DNA from: DASUPK01 sp036377415
GTDB lineage: Bacteria > Actinomycetota > Thermoleophilia > Solirubrobacterales > 70-9
DNA: 13,106 bases
Reading direction: 5' to 3'
NCBI GenBank assembly: GCA_036377415.1
Contig: DASUYK010000032.1
Span: forward strand, 1 to 13,106
This document shows, piece after piece, positions 6,147 to 12,406 of this stretch. Under the pieces are notes generated by a model. That model saw only the letters and a program-made list of their open reading frames with translations, made no database searches and had not been told where the DNA came from. The translations under genes and the position numbers were made by a program. Position 1 is the stretch's first letter. The number at the start of each line of letters is the position of its first letter.

Positions 6147-7930
6147 CGGGGAAGCGCCCTCATCGAGCCGAACCGGTTCGTGATCGGCAGGCGCCGGTCT
6201 CGCCCGAACGCCTTCGTGGAGACCCGGATCGATGGCGGGGCCTGGCGGCGCTTGTACTCGGCCCGATCCACCAGCCGAATGATCTCGTCGACAACGTCCG
6301 CCGGCAGCCCCTCGGCGACCAGCTCCTCGGGACCCTGGTCGCGCTCGACGTATCCCTCGAGGATTCGGTCCAGGAGGTCGTAGGGCGGCAGAGAGTCCTC
6401 GTCCTTCTGGTCGGCCTTGAGCTCCGCCGACGGAGGCCGCTCGAGCACCGAGGCGGGCACGAGCTCGCGCCCCTCGCGCTCGTTCCTCCAGGCGACCAGG
6501 CGGTAGACGAGGGTCTTGAAGACGTCCTTGATCACCGCCAGGCCGCCCGCCATATCGCCGTAGAGGGTGGCGTAGCCGACCGACATCTCGCTTTTGTTAC
6601 CGGTTGTCAGGACCAGCCAGCGGAACTTGTTGGAGAGCGCCATCACCAGGTTGCCGCGGATCCGAGCCTGGAGGTTCTCTTCCGCGATCCCCGGCTCGGT
6701 GCCCTCGAAGCGCGGCGCCAGCGCCTCCGCGTAGGCGCGCATCGGCCCGGAAATCGGCAGCTCGATCGATTCGATACCGAGGTTCGCGGCGATCGTGTGA
6801 GCATCGGCCTGCGACTCGGCCCGGGAGTACGGGGAGGGCATGACGACGGCGCTGACCTGCTCCGGGCTGAGGGCGTCGGCCGCAAGCAGGGCGACGAGGG
6901 CCGAGTCGATTCCTCCGGATAGCGCCAGCACGACGTGCCCGAACCCGTTCTTCCTGACGTAGTCGCGAAGGCCCAGAGTCAGGGCGGCGTAGACCTCGGC
7001 CTCCTCGCTCAGGGGAGCCGCGAGATCCGGCTCGACGTGGCCGCTCGGCCGGGCCCCGCTTCGAAGCTCGCCGAGCACGGGCACCTGCGCCCGCCGCGGG
7101 GGCGCGTCCGCCGCGCCGTCACGGGCCGCGTCGCCGAGCGCGGGCAAGAGGAGGTCACAGACCAGGAGCTCCTCCTCGAATTGCCGGGCGCGGGCCAGCG
7201 TCGTGCCGTCGGGAGCGATTACGACGCTGCTGCCGTCGAACACGAGCTCGTCCTGGCCCCCGACCGTATTACACAGGGCTACTGCCGCACCCACCTCGTG
7301 AGCTCGCGCGGCGAGCATGGTTTCGCGGGCCGCGATCTTGCCGCGGTGGTACGGCGACGCGGAGGAGTTCACGATCACATGCGCACCTGATGCGGCCTCA
7401 TCCGCCTCGGGCGATCCCGCGACCCAGAGGTCCTCGCATACGGTCAGACCGACGACGGCGCCGTCCACGTCGACTGTCGACGCGGCCACTCCGGGCTCGA
7501 AATATCGGCGCTCGTCGAAGACCCCGTAGTTCGGGAGGTGCATCTTCCGGTAGATCCCCTGCACCTCGCCATCGGAGAGCACCGCCACCGAATTGTGTGC
7601 CGGGGGGAGGGGGGCGTCGATGACCGGATCATGGAATCGGGCGTACTCCCGAGCGGCCCGTTCCGGGAAGCCGACCACGGCGACTATCCCGTCCACCGAG
7701 GCTGCAACATCATCGACGCCCGCGCGTACGGCAGCCAGGAAGTCGCCACGGAGGAGGAGGTCCTCCGGCGGATACCCCGAGATGCAGAGCTCGGGCAGGA
7801 CGACGAGCTGCGCACCCGCTTCGCTCGCTCGCTCGATCCACCGCCTGGCGAGCTCGACGTTCTCGTCCACTGCGCCCACGGTTGGATTGATCTGGGCGAG
7901 CGCCAGGCGGATGTGTGTCGCCTCAACCAT
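6143..7930 (-). CDS. nadE: Glutamine-dependent NAD+ synthetase
   Basis: 595 residues from ATG 7930. It converts nicotinic acid adenine dinucleotide to NAD+ using ATP and ammonia released from glutamine, the last step of NAD synthesis. The N-terminal nitrilase-type glutaminase domain (about 1-265) has the catalytic triad E47 (VLPELCISGYPPEDL), K129 (YRKMHLPNYGVFDE) and C165 (GLTVCEDLW). The C-terminal ATP-pyrophosphatase domain begins near 308, with the P-loop SGGIDSA at 338-344 and the TTGNKSEMSVGYATLYGDMAGG region. The usual ending KRRQAPPSIRVSTKAFGRDRRLPI is present. The two-domain layout is the ammonia-channelling type. TTG 7936 would add two residues. A palindrome at 7971-7982 lies about 40 bases upstream and overlaps a possible -10, suggesting regulation. 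Confidence 0.95.
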   Translation of the reverse strand: MVEATHIRLALAQINPTVGAVDENVELARRWIERASEAGAQLVVLPELCISGYPPEDLLLRGDFLAAVRAGVDDVAASVDGIVAVVGFPERAAREYARFHDPVIDAPLPPAHNSVAVLSDGEVQGIYRKMHLPNYGVFDERRYFEPGVAASTVDVDGAVVGLTVCEDLWVAGSPEADEAASGAHVIVNSSASPYHRGKIAARETMLAARAHEVGAAVALCNTVGGQDELVFDGSSVVIAPDGTTLARARQFEEELLVCDLLLPALGDAARDGAADAPPRRAQVPVLGELRSGARPSGHVEPDLAAPLSEEAEVYAALTLGLRDYVRKNGFGHVVLALSGGIDSALVALLAADALSPEQVSAVVMPSPYSRAESQADAHTIAANLGIESIELPISGPMRAYAEALAPRFEGTEPGIAEENLQARIRGNLVMALSNKFRWLVLTTGNKSEMSVGYATLYGDMAGGLAVIKDVFKTLVYRLVAWRNEREGRELVPASVLERPPSAELKADQKDEDSLPPYDLLDRILEGYVERDQGPEELVAEGLPADVVDEIIRLVDRAEYKRRQAPPSIRVSTKAFGRDRRLPITNRFGSMRALPR

Positions 7931-7970
7931 CGTCAACCGTCATCAGTCGGGTGCTCCTCGGCGGAGCGCC

Positions 7971-7982
7971 CTCTGATCAGAG
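7971..7982. promoter_or_regulatory. 12-bp perfect palindrome, candidate operator between nadE and the metallopeptidase gene
   Basis: CTCTGATCAGAG reads the same on both strands. It lies in the 88-base gap between the divergent starts at 7930 and 8019. On the minus strand it overlaps a -10-like TACTCT (7979-7984) that could serve nadE, and on the plus strand it ends two bases before a -35-like TGGACT (7985-7990). No known regulator motif is recognised. Confidence 0.35.
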
Positions 7983-8006
7983 TATGGACTCATCCGCGGC
8001 GCGGGC

Positions 8007-8012
8007 TACATT
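8007..8012 (+). promoter_or_regulatory. Candidate -10 element, leaderless start of the metallopeptidase gene
   Basis: TACATT is followed by exactly six bases (CCGCCC) and then GTG 8019. TGGACT at 7985-7990, sixteen bases upstream of it, matches the -35 consensus at four of six positions. No Shine-Dalgarno sequence precedes the GTG. Confidence 0.55.
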
Positions 8013-8018
8013 CCGCCC

Positions 8019-8468
8019 GTGTTCAGGCAGGATCGGACCCCGCGGCGCCGGGGGGGCGTCGAGCTGATGGAGGCTCATGTCGAGGACCTCTGTCGCGAAC
8101 ACGGGATCGAGCTCGTCGGCTCCTCGGCTCGAGGGCGGGCGATCCGGTGGCGCGGAGGGAGGCTCGAGATCTCGATTCCTCCGGTACGGGGACAGGTCTC
8201 CTATTTCATCGCGCTTCACGAGATCGGCCACCTGGTCGGCCGCGGCCGCTCGGCGCCACGCCTGGAATCGGAGGCGAACGCGTGGATCTGGGCCCTGGAC
8301 CACAGCGTCGTCGAGCCGACCCCGGCGACTCTGCGCTCGATCTCCCGCCGGCTCCGCGGCTACCTCGAGTGGGCCCGCAACCGCCAGCACCGCCGGGTGC
8401 CGCCGCGTGTCCCGCCGCGTGAGCATCCCTTCTGGCAGCTCCTCGCCCTGGCGCCGGACGAGCCCTAG
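8019..8468 (+). CDS. Small IrrE/ImmA-like zinc metallopeptidase (HExxH)
   Basis: 149 residues. The zinc-binding helix reads ALHEIGHLVG (HExxH at about 67-71), followed some 12 residues later by a glutamate-rich helix (RLESEANAWIWAL, E83/E85) that could supply the third ligand, the layout of IrrE/ImmA-type peptidases. The N-terminal part has the strand RLEISIPP expected before the catalytic helix. There is no HTH in this protein and no XRE-type repressor beside it, unlike classical ImmA-ImmR pairs, so its substrate is unknown. No signal peptide is seen; it should be cytoplasmic. The C-terminus is Arg/Pro-rich (RRVPPRVPPREHP). GTG 8019 is chosen because of the -10 element six bases before it; ATG 8067 is an alternative that drops 16 residues. 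It ends in a four-base convergent overlap with the channel gene. Confidence 0.7.
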   Translation: MFRQDRTPRRRGGVELMEAHVEDLCREHGIELVGSSARGRAIRWRGGRLEISIPPVRGQVSYFIALHEIGHLVGRGRSAPRLESEANAWIWALDHSVVEPTPATLRSISRRLRGYLEWARNRQHRRVPPRVPPREHPFWQLLALAPDEP

Positions 8469-9130
8469 TCGGCCCGTTGGGCGGCTCGCCGCCGCGTCGC
8501 TCCCAGGTTGCTGACGATCACCGCGACCACGGTGACCAGGTAGAGCTGGCCCAAGAGCGCCTCGGTTATCGCGAGCGAGCGGCCCAGGTCCGTTGCCGCG
8601 GTCAGATCCCCGTACCCGACGGTGCTCAGGGTCGAGTAACTGAAGTAGAGGAAGTCGTCCCGCTGAGACGTGCCCTGGGTGAAGAACCCAGTAACGGAGA
8701 TCTCGTCGATCGTCGCATAGGCGACCCCGAACATCAGCCCGATCAGCAGGTATAGGCAGAGCACGCCGAACATCGTCTGAAGGGTCACCCCGCCCGCCTC
8801 GCGGAACTGCTTGACCAGTCCGCTGACGATCACCGGCGGCGTCAGCAGCACGTAGAAGAGCGCCATCACGGCCGCCGAGCCGTCGCCGAACTGATCCGTG
8901 CCGACGATCGCCGCCGCCGTGCCCGCGATTCCGACGAGGGCGACGAGCGTGCTCAGGATGATCTCCCACCGGTGCCTCTTGGCCGCGATCACCGCGGCCA
9001 CGAGCACGGCGGCTTGGAGGCTTACGGCGACGAGCCGGGCGCCGTCGCCCTCGGGCGCCGCAAGCGAGAAGGCGATCGTGACCACGAGCAGCCCGAGGAC
9101 GAGGCCGAAGCGGTAGTGGATCCGGTGCAC
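8465..9130 (-). CDS. Potassium channel-like membrane protein (ion channel 2 family)
   Basis: 221 residues from GTG 9130. The selectivity filter TVGYGDLT (filter at about 170-175) sits after a pore helix (DFLYFSYSTLS) and between membrane helices at about 119-141 and 188-208, the standard pore module. Four further hydrophobic segments lie ahead of it (about 8-23, 32-50, 57-77 and 85-107), giving a six-helix layout, but the fourth has no regular Arg/Lys ladder, so voltage sensing is not evident. There is no RCK or cyclic-nucleotide domain; the tail after the last helix is only about 13 residues (TRRRAAQRAD). Expected to sit in the cell membrane and pass K+. It begins 39 bases after the RTX gene ends on the same strand. 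Confidence 0.8.
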   Translation of the reverse strand: MHRIHYRFGLVLGLLVVTIAFSLAAPEGDGARLVAVSLQAAVLVAAVIAAKRHRWEIILSTLVALVGIAGTAAAIVGTDQFGDGSAAVMALFYVLLTPPVIVSGLVKQFREAGGVTLQTMFGVLCLYLLIGLMFGVAYATIDEISVTGFFTQGTSQRDDFLYFSYSTLSTVGYGDLTAATDLGRSLAITEALLGQLYLVTVVAVIVSNLGATRRRAAQRAD

Positions 9131-9169
9131 GCGGCCATCATCGTCAGGCCGCAGGACGACACCTTTGGC

Positions 9170-9775
9170 TCAGCAGGAGCGTGCCCGTGGATCCAGCCTG
9201 CGGTCCCGCTTCGCGCCCTCGGCGCCGTTCGGCCCCGGGCCGCAGCTGATTCTGCTGTCGCGGATCCCATCCTTGGCGTTGATCCGATCGACCCCGCTCT
9301 TGCCGTTCATCACGTCCGAACCCTTCTTGCCCCTCAGGAAGTCGTCGTTCGGGCCACCGGCGAGTCGGTCGACGTCGGGGCCGCCGAGCAGCCGGTCGTT
9401 ACCTGCCGCGCCGCGCAGGGTATCCCGTCCGTCGCCTCCCGAGATCAGGTCGTCGCCGTCCAGTCCGAGCAGGGTGTCGCCGCCGCGATTCCCGGCGATC
9501 AGGTCGTTGCCGGACCCGCCGATCAGGGTCTCGGAGCTCGAGTCGCCGATCAGCACGTCGTTCGAGACCGTTCCGGCGACGACCTCGACGTCCCCGCGGA
9601 CGGTGTCGCGGCTGCCGCCGGTCTGGTCCTCCGGGCCGCCGTCGTTGTCGTTCCCCGATCCGACCGTCACGTTCACGGGATTGGCGCGGCCGGGATAGAG
9701 GACCGCATCGGTGCCGCTGCCGCCATCGAGGTCGTCGCTCCCGTCACCTCCGTCCAAATCCGTCCCCGCCGCCAC
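9170..9775 (-). CDS. RTX-like calcium-binding protein, C-terminal fragment after a frameshift
   Basis: This frame carries the rest of the RTX protein that begins at 10298. It is a series of nonapeptide-like repeats of the GGxGxDxLxGG type (for example GGSGNDLIAG, GLDGDDLISGGDGRD, GAAGNDRLLGG, GGPNDDFLRG), which wrap into calcium-binding beta-rolls. It closes with the INAKDGIRDSRISCGPG tail common in secreted actinobacterial proteins of this type, and a final RSC. The GTG at 9775 is probably not a real start: the repeat register joins the upstream frame at about 9756-9758. With the extra base removed the product would be 375 residues, exported and calcium-dependent. Function beyond calcium binding is unknown. 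The next gene on the strand is the channel. Confidence 0.7.
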   Translation of the reverse strand: MAAGTDLDGGDGSDDLDGGSGTDAVLYPGRANPVNVTVGSGNDNDGGPEDQTGGSRDTVRGDVEVVAGTVSNDVLIGDSSSETLIGGSGNDLIAGNRGGDTLLGLDGDDLISGGDGRDTLRGAAGNDRLLGGPDVDRLAGGPNDDFLRGKKGSDVMNGKSGVDRINAKDGIRDSRISCGPGPNGAEGAKRDRRLDPRARSC

Positions 9776-10298
9776 CGCCGCGCAGGTTGTCGGCCTCAGG
9801 GGAGCCGATCAACGCGTCGTTCCCCGATTCGCCGCTCAGGGTGCCGCGGCCGGTGATCAGGTCGTTGCCGGACCCGCCCCGGAGCGTGCCCGCGGCGTTC
9901 GCTCCGTCGACGACGTCGTTCGCGGGGCCCCCGTCGAGTATCTGGGTGATCGTCAGCGGGATCGTCTGGTCGTCGAGCGCGATCGAGTCGTCGCGGTCGC
10001 CCGAGTCGACGCTGACCCTGGTGATCCCCGCGCCCGGGCAGGTCGCGGTATTGGCATCGACGGCGACGCACGTCCCGCTCGGAGTGAGGCTGGCGGCAGC
10101 GTCGGAGACCGTGTACAGATCCATCCCGCCCTCATAGCTCACGCTCACCCCGTTGGTCTCGTTGCCGCTCTCGAGCACCCGGATCGTGTTGCCGTTCGCA
10201 ACCGTGACCGTCGAGGCGTGTGCGCCCGCGGGCGCAACCAGGCCGACCACGAGCGCGATCGTCCCGACCAGCATCGTCCTGTTCTTCGATCCCCACAT
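9744..10298 (-). CDS. RTX-like calcium-binding protein, N-terminal part (truncated by frameshift)
   Basis: 184 residues as read. A Sec signal peptide is clear: MWGSKNRTM, a hydrophobic core (LVGTIALVVGLVAPA) and a likely cleavage after GAHA (residue 27). The mature part has a beta-rich domain with C77 and C87, then RTX repeats beginning near residue 120 (DGGPANDVVDG, GGSGNDLITG, GESGNDALIG, GSPEADNLRGG). The frame ends in FGRR and a stop exactly where the next repeat should continue as LDGGDGSDDLDGG. That continuation exists in the neighbouring frame, so this is the front half of one gene. ATG 10298 has GTGGAG four bases upstream. The frame is open further upstream, but the extra residues would precede a signal peptide and are not credible. 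The gene is divergent from the VKOR gene. Confidence 0.75.
   Translation of the reverse strand: MWGSKNRTMLVGTIALVVGLVAPAGAHASTVTVANGNTIRVLESGNETNGVSVSYEGGMDLYTVSDAAASLTPSGTCVAVDANTATCPGAGITRVSVDSGDRDDSIALDDQTIPLTITQILDGGPANDVVDGANAAGTLRGGSGNDLITGRGTLSGESGNDALIGSPEADNLRGGGGGDGFGRR
9756..9758 (-). other. Single-base frameshift site in the RTX gene
   Basis: The minus-strand codon TTT (residue 181 of the first frame) is followed by GGA CGG AGG TGA. Removing one T gives TTG GAC GGA GGT, which restores the repeat LDGGDGSDDLDGG. One surplus base in a short homopolymer is either a real mutation or a read error. Confidence 0.7.
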
Positions 10299-10385
10299 CG
10301 TCTCCACCCGCAGAACCCTCAACACGCGGATACCGGTAAGGATCGGGGCGACCGAGGCCATTTCGGGCGGGTCGAGGTTCATCCA

Positions 10386-10391
10386 TAGCAT
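10386..10391 (+). promoter_or_regulatory. Candidate -10 element, leaderless start of the VKOR gene
   Basis: TAGCAT is followed by exactly six bases and then GTG 10398. The intervening TGAGGG ends directly against the start codon, too close to work as a ribosome binding site. No good -35 is seen. Confidence 0.5.
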
Positions 10392-10397
10392 TGAGGG

Positions 10398-10856
10398 GTG
10401 CCGAGCGAACACAATCTGAGACTGGCGGCCGGGGCCCTGGCGATCGCCGGGATCGGCGTCGCCACCTACATCGCGATCGCGGAGGGGGGAGGCGGATCCC
10501 CGAAGTGCCTGGTCGGGGGCGGAGGCTGTGAGACCGTCGCAGAGAGCAGCTACTCCGAGCTCGCCGGCATCAACGTCGCGGTGATCGGGATCGTCGGTTA
10601 CGCGATGCTGCTGGTCGCCGCGGTCGTCCCGGGCGACGTCGGCAGGTTCGGCGGCTTCCTGACCGCCCTGATCGGGGTCGGGTTCAGCCTCTATCTCACC
10701 TATCTCGAGCTGTTCGTGATCGACGCGATCTGCCAGTGGTGCGTGGCGAGCGCGGTGCTGATGACCCTCGCCCTGGTGGTCGCGGCGGCGCGGGCGTTCG
10801 CCTACACGGGCGCGGAGCTGACGCCGCCGCCGATACAGTCCCCGCATGGAAGGTAG
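10398..10856 (+). CDS. Vitamin K epoxide reductase (VKOR) family protein
   Basis: 152 residues, four membrane helices (about 7-27, 57-77, 86-105 and 113-135). The redox cysteines of the family are all visible: the loop pair C37 and C44 (KCLVGGGGCETV), a nearby conserved serine (SSYS, residues 50-53), and the active-site CQWC (C112/C115) at the start of the last helix. Bacterial VKOR homologues reoxidise DsbA-like proteins and pass electrons to menaquinone in the cell membrane, replacing DsbB. The next gene is a DsbA-like thioredoxin overlapping by 11 bases, which supports exactly that partnership. GTG 10398 is supported by the -10 element six bases ahead. The protein stands alone rather than as the VKOR-thioredoxin fusion seen in some phyla. 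Confidence 0.88.
   Translation: MPSEHNLRLAAGALAIAGIGVATYIAIAEGGGGSPKCLVGGGGCETVAESSYSELAGINVAVIGIVGYAMLLVAAVVPGDVGRFGGFLTALIGVGFSLYLTYLELFVIDAICQWCVASAVLMTLALVVAAARAFAYTGAELTPPPIQSPHGR
10834..10839 (+). promoter_or_regulatory. Candidate internal -10 element, leaderless start of the DsbA-like gene
   Basis: TACAGT lies within the last codons of the VKOR gene and is followed by six bases (CCCCGC) and ATG 10846. No Shine-Dalgarno sequence is present. It would allow the thioredoxin to be made independently of VKOR. Confidence 0.5.
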
Positions 10857-11613
10857 GCAGGAGGAGAGGGAGCGTCTGCGGGCGGAGCGGCAGGCGACCG
10901 AGGGGTCCGAGGCGGCGCAGCTCGCGCGCAGGCGCCGCATCCAGTATCTGAGCCTCGCCGCGTTCGCGGCCGTCGCAGTGATCGTCGCGCTGATCGTGAT
11001 CAGCCAGTCCGGCGGGGACGACGACTCGGACGCGCCCTCGAGCGTCCAGGGCGCCGCCGAGGTCGAAGCGCTGCTCGAGGGGGTTCCGCAGGAGGGGACG
11101 ATCCTCGGTGAGGGATCGGCCGAGCTCTCCGTGGTCGAATTCGGGGACCTCCAGTGCCCGGTCTGCGCTTCGTTCGCCACCCAGGTGCTGCCCGACGTGA
11201 TCTCCAGCCAGGTTCGGCCGGGGGCCGCGACCTACGAGTACCGCAACTGGGACATCATCGGGCCGGACTCCGAGATCGCGTCCAAGGCCGCGCTGGCGGC
11301 GGGCGAGCAGGATCGCTTCTTCAACTTCATCCAGCTCTTCTACGTGAACCAGGGCGAGGAGAACGCGGGCTACGTCACCGACGACTTCCTCGAGAGGATC
11401 GCGCGGGACGCAGGGGTTCCCGACATCGATCAGTGGAACGAGGACCGGGAGAACCCACAGTGGGACGAGATCCTCGCCAGCAACGACGCCGACGCCGAGT
11501 CGCTCGGCTTCACCGGTACACCGTCGATCCTGGTCACCGGCCCGAACGGGCAGCAGGCGCTGAACGGATTCGGCCTGGGGGAGATCGAGGCCGCGATCGA
11601 TCAGGTCCGTTAG
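10846..11613 (+). CDS. Membrane-anchored DsbA-like thioredoxin-fold oxidoreductase
   Basis: 255 residues. A charged cytoplasmic stretch (1-32, EERERLRAERQ and LARRRR) is followed by a signal-anchor helix (about 33-53), an acidic spacer, and a DsbA/thioredoxin_4 domain. The active site is DLQCPVC (C104 and C107) after the strand SVVEFGD, and the cis-proline loop is TGTPSILV (T225-P226). The alpha-helical insertion typical of DsbA lies between them (about 140-215). The enzyme should form disulphides in exported proteins on the outer face of the membrane and be reoxidised by the VKOR protein encoded just upstream, whose 3' end it overlaps by 11 bases. Disulphide isomerase or reductase roles are alternatives, but the VKOR partner favours oxidation. 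Confidence 0.88.
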   Translation: MEGRQEERERLRAERQATEGSEAAQLARRRRIQYLSLAAFAAVAVIVALIVISQSGGDDDSDAPSSVQGAAEVEALLEGVPQEGTILGEGSAELSVVEFGDLQCPVCASFATQVLPDVISSQVRPGAATYEYRNWDIIGPDSEIASKAALAAGEQDRFFNFIQLFYVNQGEENAGYVTDDFLERIARDAGVPDIDQWNEDRENPQWDEILASNDADAESLGFTGTPSILVTGPNGQQALNGFGLGEIEAAIDQVR

Positions 11614-11659
11614 CCGGTTGGCGCGCCACCCGTTCGTCGGCAATCATGGTGCGGGAGGG

Positions 11660-12349
11660 ATGGCGGCCACACCTGAAGAGAAGCGACGGTTGCTCGTAAT
11701 CACGGGGGACGACTACGGGTACTGGCCGTCCTACAACCGCGGGATCCTCGAGGCGGTGGAGATGGGCGCGCTCGATTGCGTGAGCGTGATGGTCGAACGA
11801 GAGCACTGCGAGCCGGCGCCGCTGCTCGAGAGCGGGGTGGAGATCGGGCTTCATGTCGAGTTCGAGGGTCGATGGGGACCCCGCAGCGGGGCCCCGGCGC
11901 GAACCGCCCTGCGGGTGCAGCTCGACAGGTTCGTCGACCTCTTCGGCCGGTGGCCGAGCTTCCTCAACGGACACAATCACTGTCACGCCCGTCCCGAGCT
12001 CGCCACCCCGGTGTTCCAGATGGCGAAGCAGATCGGAGTCCCGGTCCGCTCGGTCAACCCCGACCACCGCCAATGGCTGCGCGAGCGCGGGATCGATACG
12101 CCCGACAGGCTGGTCGGCCGCACCCGAAGCAACGAGCCCGGCGAGCCGCCGGAAATCCGCAATCCTCCGCCCGGGGTCACGGAGTGGGCCACCCATCCCG
12201 GCCATCCCGATGCGGCATCGGGCTCGAGCTATGACATCGCCCGCCAGGAGGACCTTGCGCTGCTTCGGCGCTGCATGGTGCGCGCCCGCTACGACGAGCC
12301 GGTCTGGGACGGAGCGCAGCGCGCGAGCCTCACCGCGGCCTTCGCTTAG
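11660..12349 (+). CDS. YdjC/ChbG-family carbohydrate deacetylase
   Basis: 229 residues. Family motifs in order: the metal-binding aspartates in LLVITGDDYGY (D17, D18), EIGLHVEFEG (H65), the FLNGHNHCHARPEL block (histidines at 105, 107 and 109) and TEWATHPGHPD (174-184) near the C-terminus. ChbG-type enzymes remove an acetyl group from N-acetylated sugars such as chitooligosaccharides with a bound metal ion; the substrate here is not known. No signal peptide, so probably cytoplasmic. ATG 11660 begins just before the first strand; TTG 11618 would add 14 residues without a recognisable feature. It follows the DsbA-like gene by 46 bases; any functional link is unclear. The 57 bases after its stop hold no convincing terminator. 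Confidence 0.82.
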   Translation: MAATPEEKRRLLVITGDDYGYWPSYNRGILEAVEMGALDCVSVMVEREHCEPAPLLESGVEIGLHVEFEGRWGPRSGAPARTALRVQLDRFVDLFGRWPSFLNGHNHCHARPELATPVFQMAKQIGVPVRSVNPDHRQWLRERGIDTPDRLVGRTRSNEPGEPPEIRNPPPGVTEWATHPGHPDAASGSSYDIARQEDLALLRRCMVRARYDEPVWDGAQRASLTAAFA

Positions 12350-12406
12350 GAGCGGGGGGACTTCGTCTCGGATGAAAGACCGCCAGAAACCCCGCGGCCA
12401 ACTGAC

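Noticed and set aside
5786..6922. 378-residue plus-strand frame over thioesterase and nadE
   Set aside because: Shadow of nadE and the thioesterase; composition is Arg/Asp/Gly-rich with no motif.
7538..8422. 294-residue plus-strand frame across the nadE start and the metallopeptidase gene
   Set aside because: It crosses the divergent promoter region and is antisense to the nadE glutaminase domain; no motifs.
9744..9775. Programmed ribosomal frameshift in the RTX gene
   Set aside because: No slippery heptamer or stimulatory stem is evident, and such proteins are normally made from one frame; a simple extra base explains it.
9300..9900. Repetitive GC-rich segments as CRISPR or a DNA tandem repeat array
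   Set aside because: The periodicity is explained by the protein-level GGxGxD repeats; no identical direct repeats with unique spacers are present.
10331..10338. TACCGGTA palindrome in the gap between the RTX and VKOR genes
   Set aside because: Eight bases, not extended on either side, and easily expected by chance in GC-rich DNA.
9744..11180. 478-residue minus-strand frame covering the RTX N-terminus and the VKOR-DsbA region
   Set aside because: Only the part from ATG 10298 is real; the upstream part lies antisense to two well-supported genes and would bury the signal peptide.
12350..12406. Terminator between the deacetylase and acyltransferase genes
   Set aside because: There are G and C runs but no stable stem followed by a T run in either direction.
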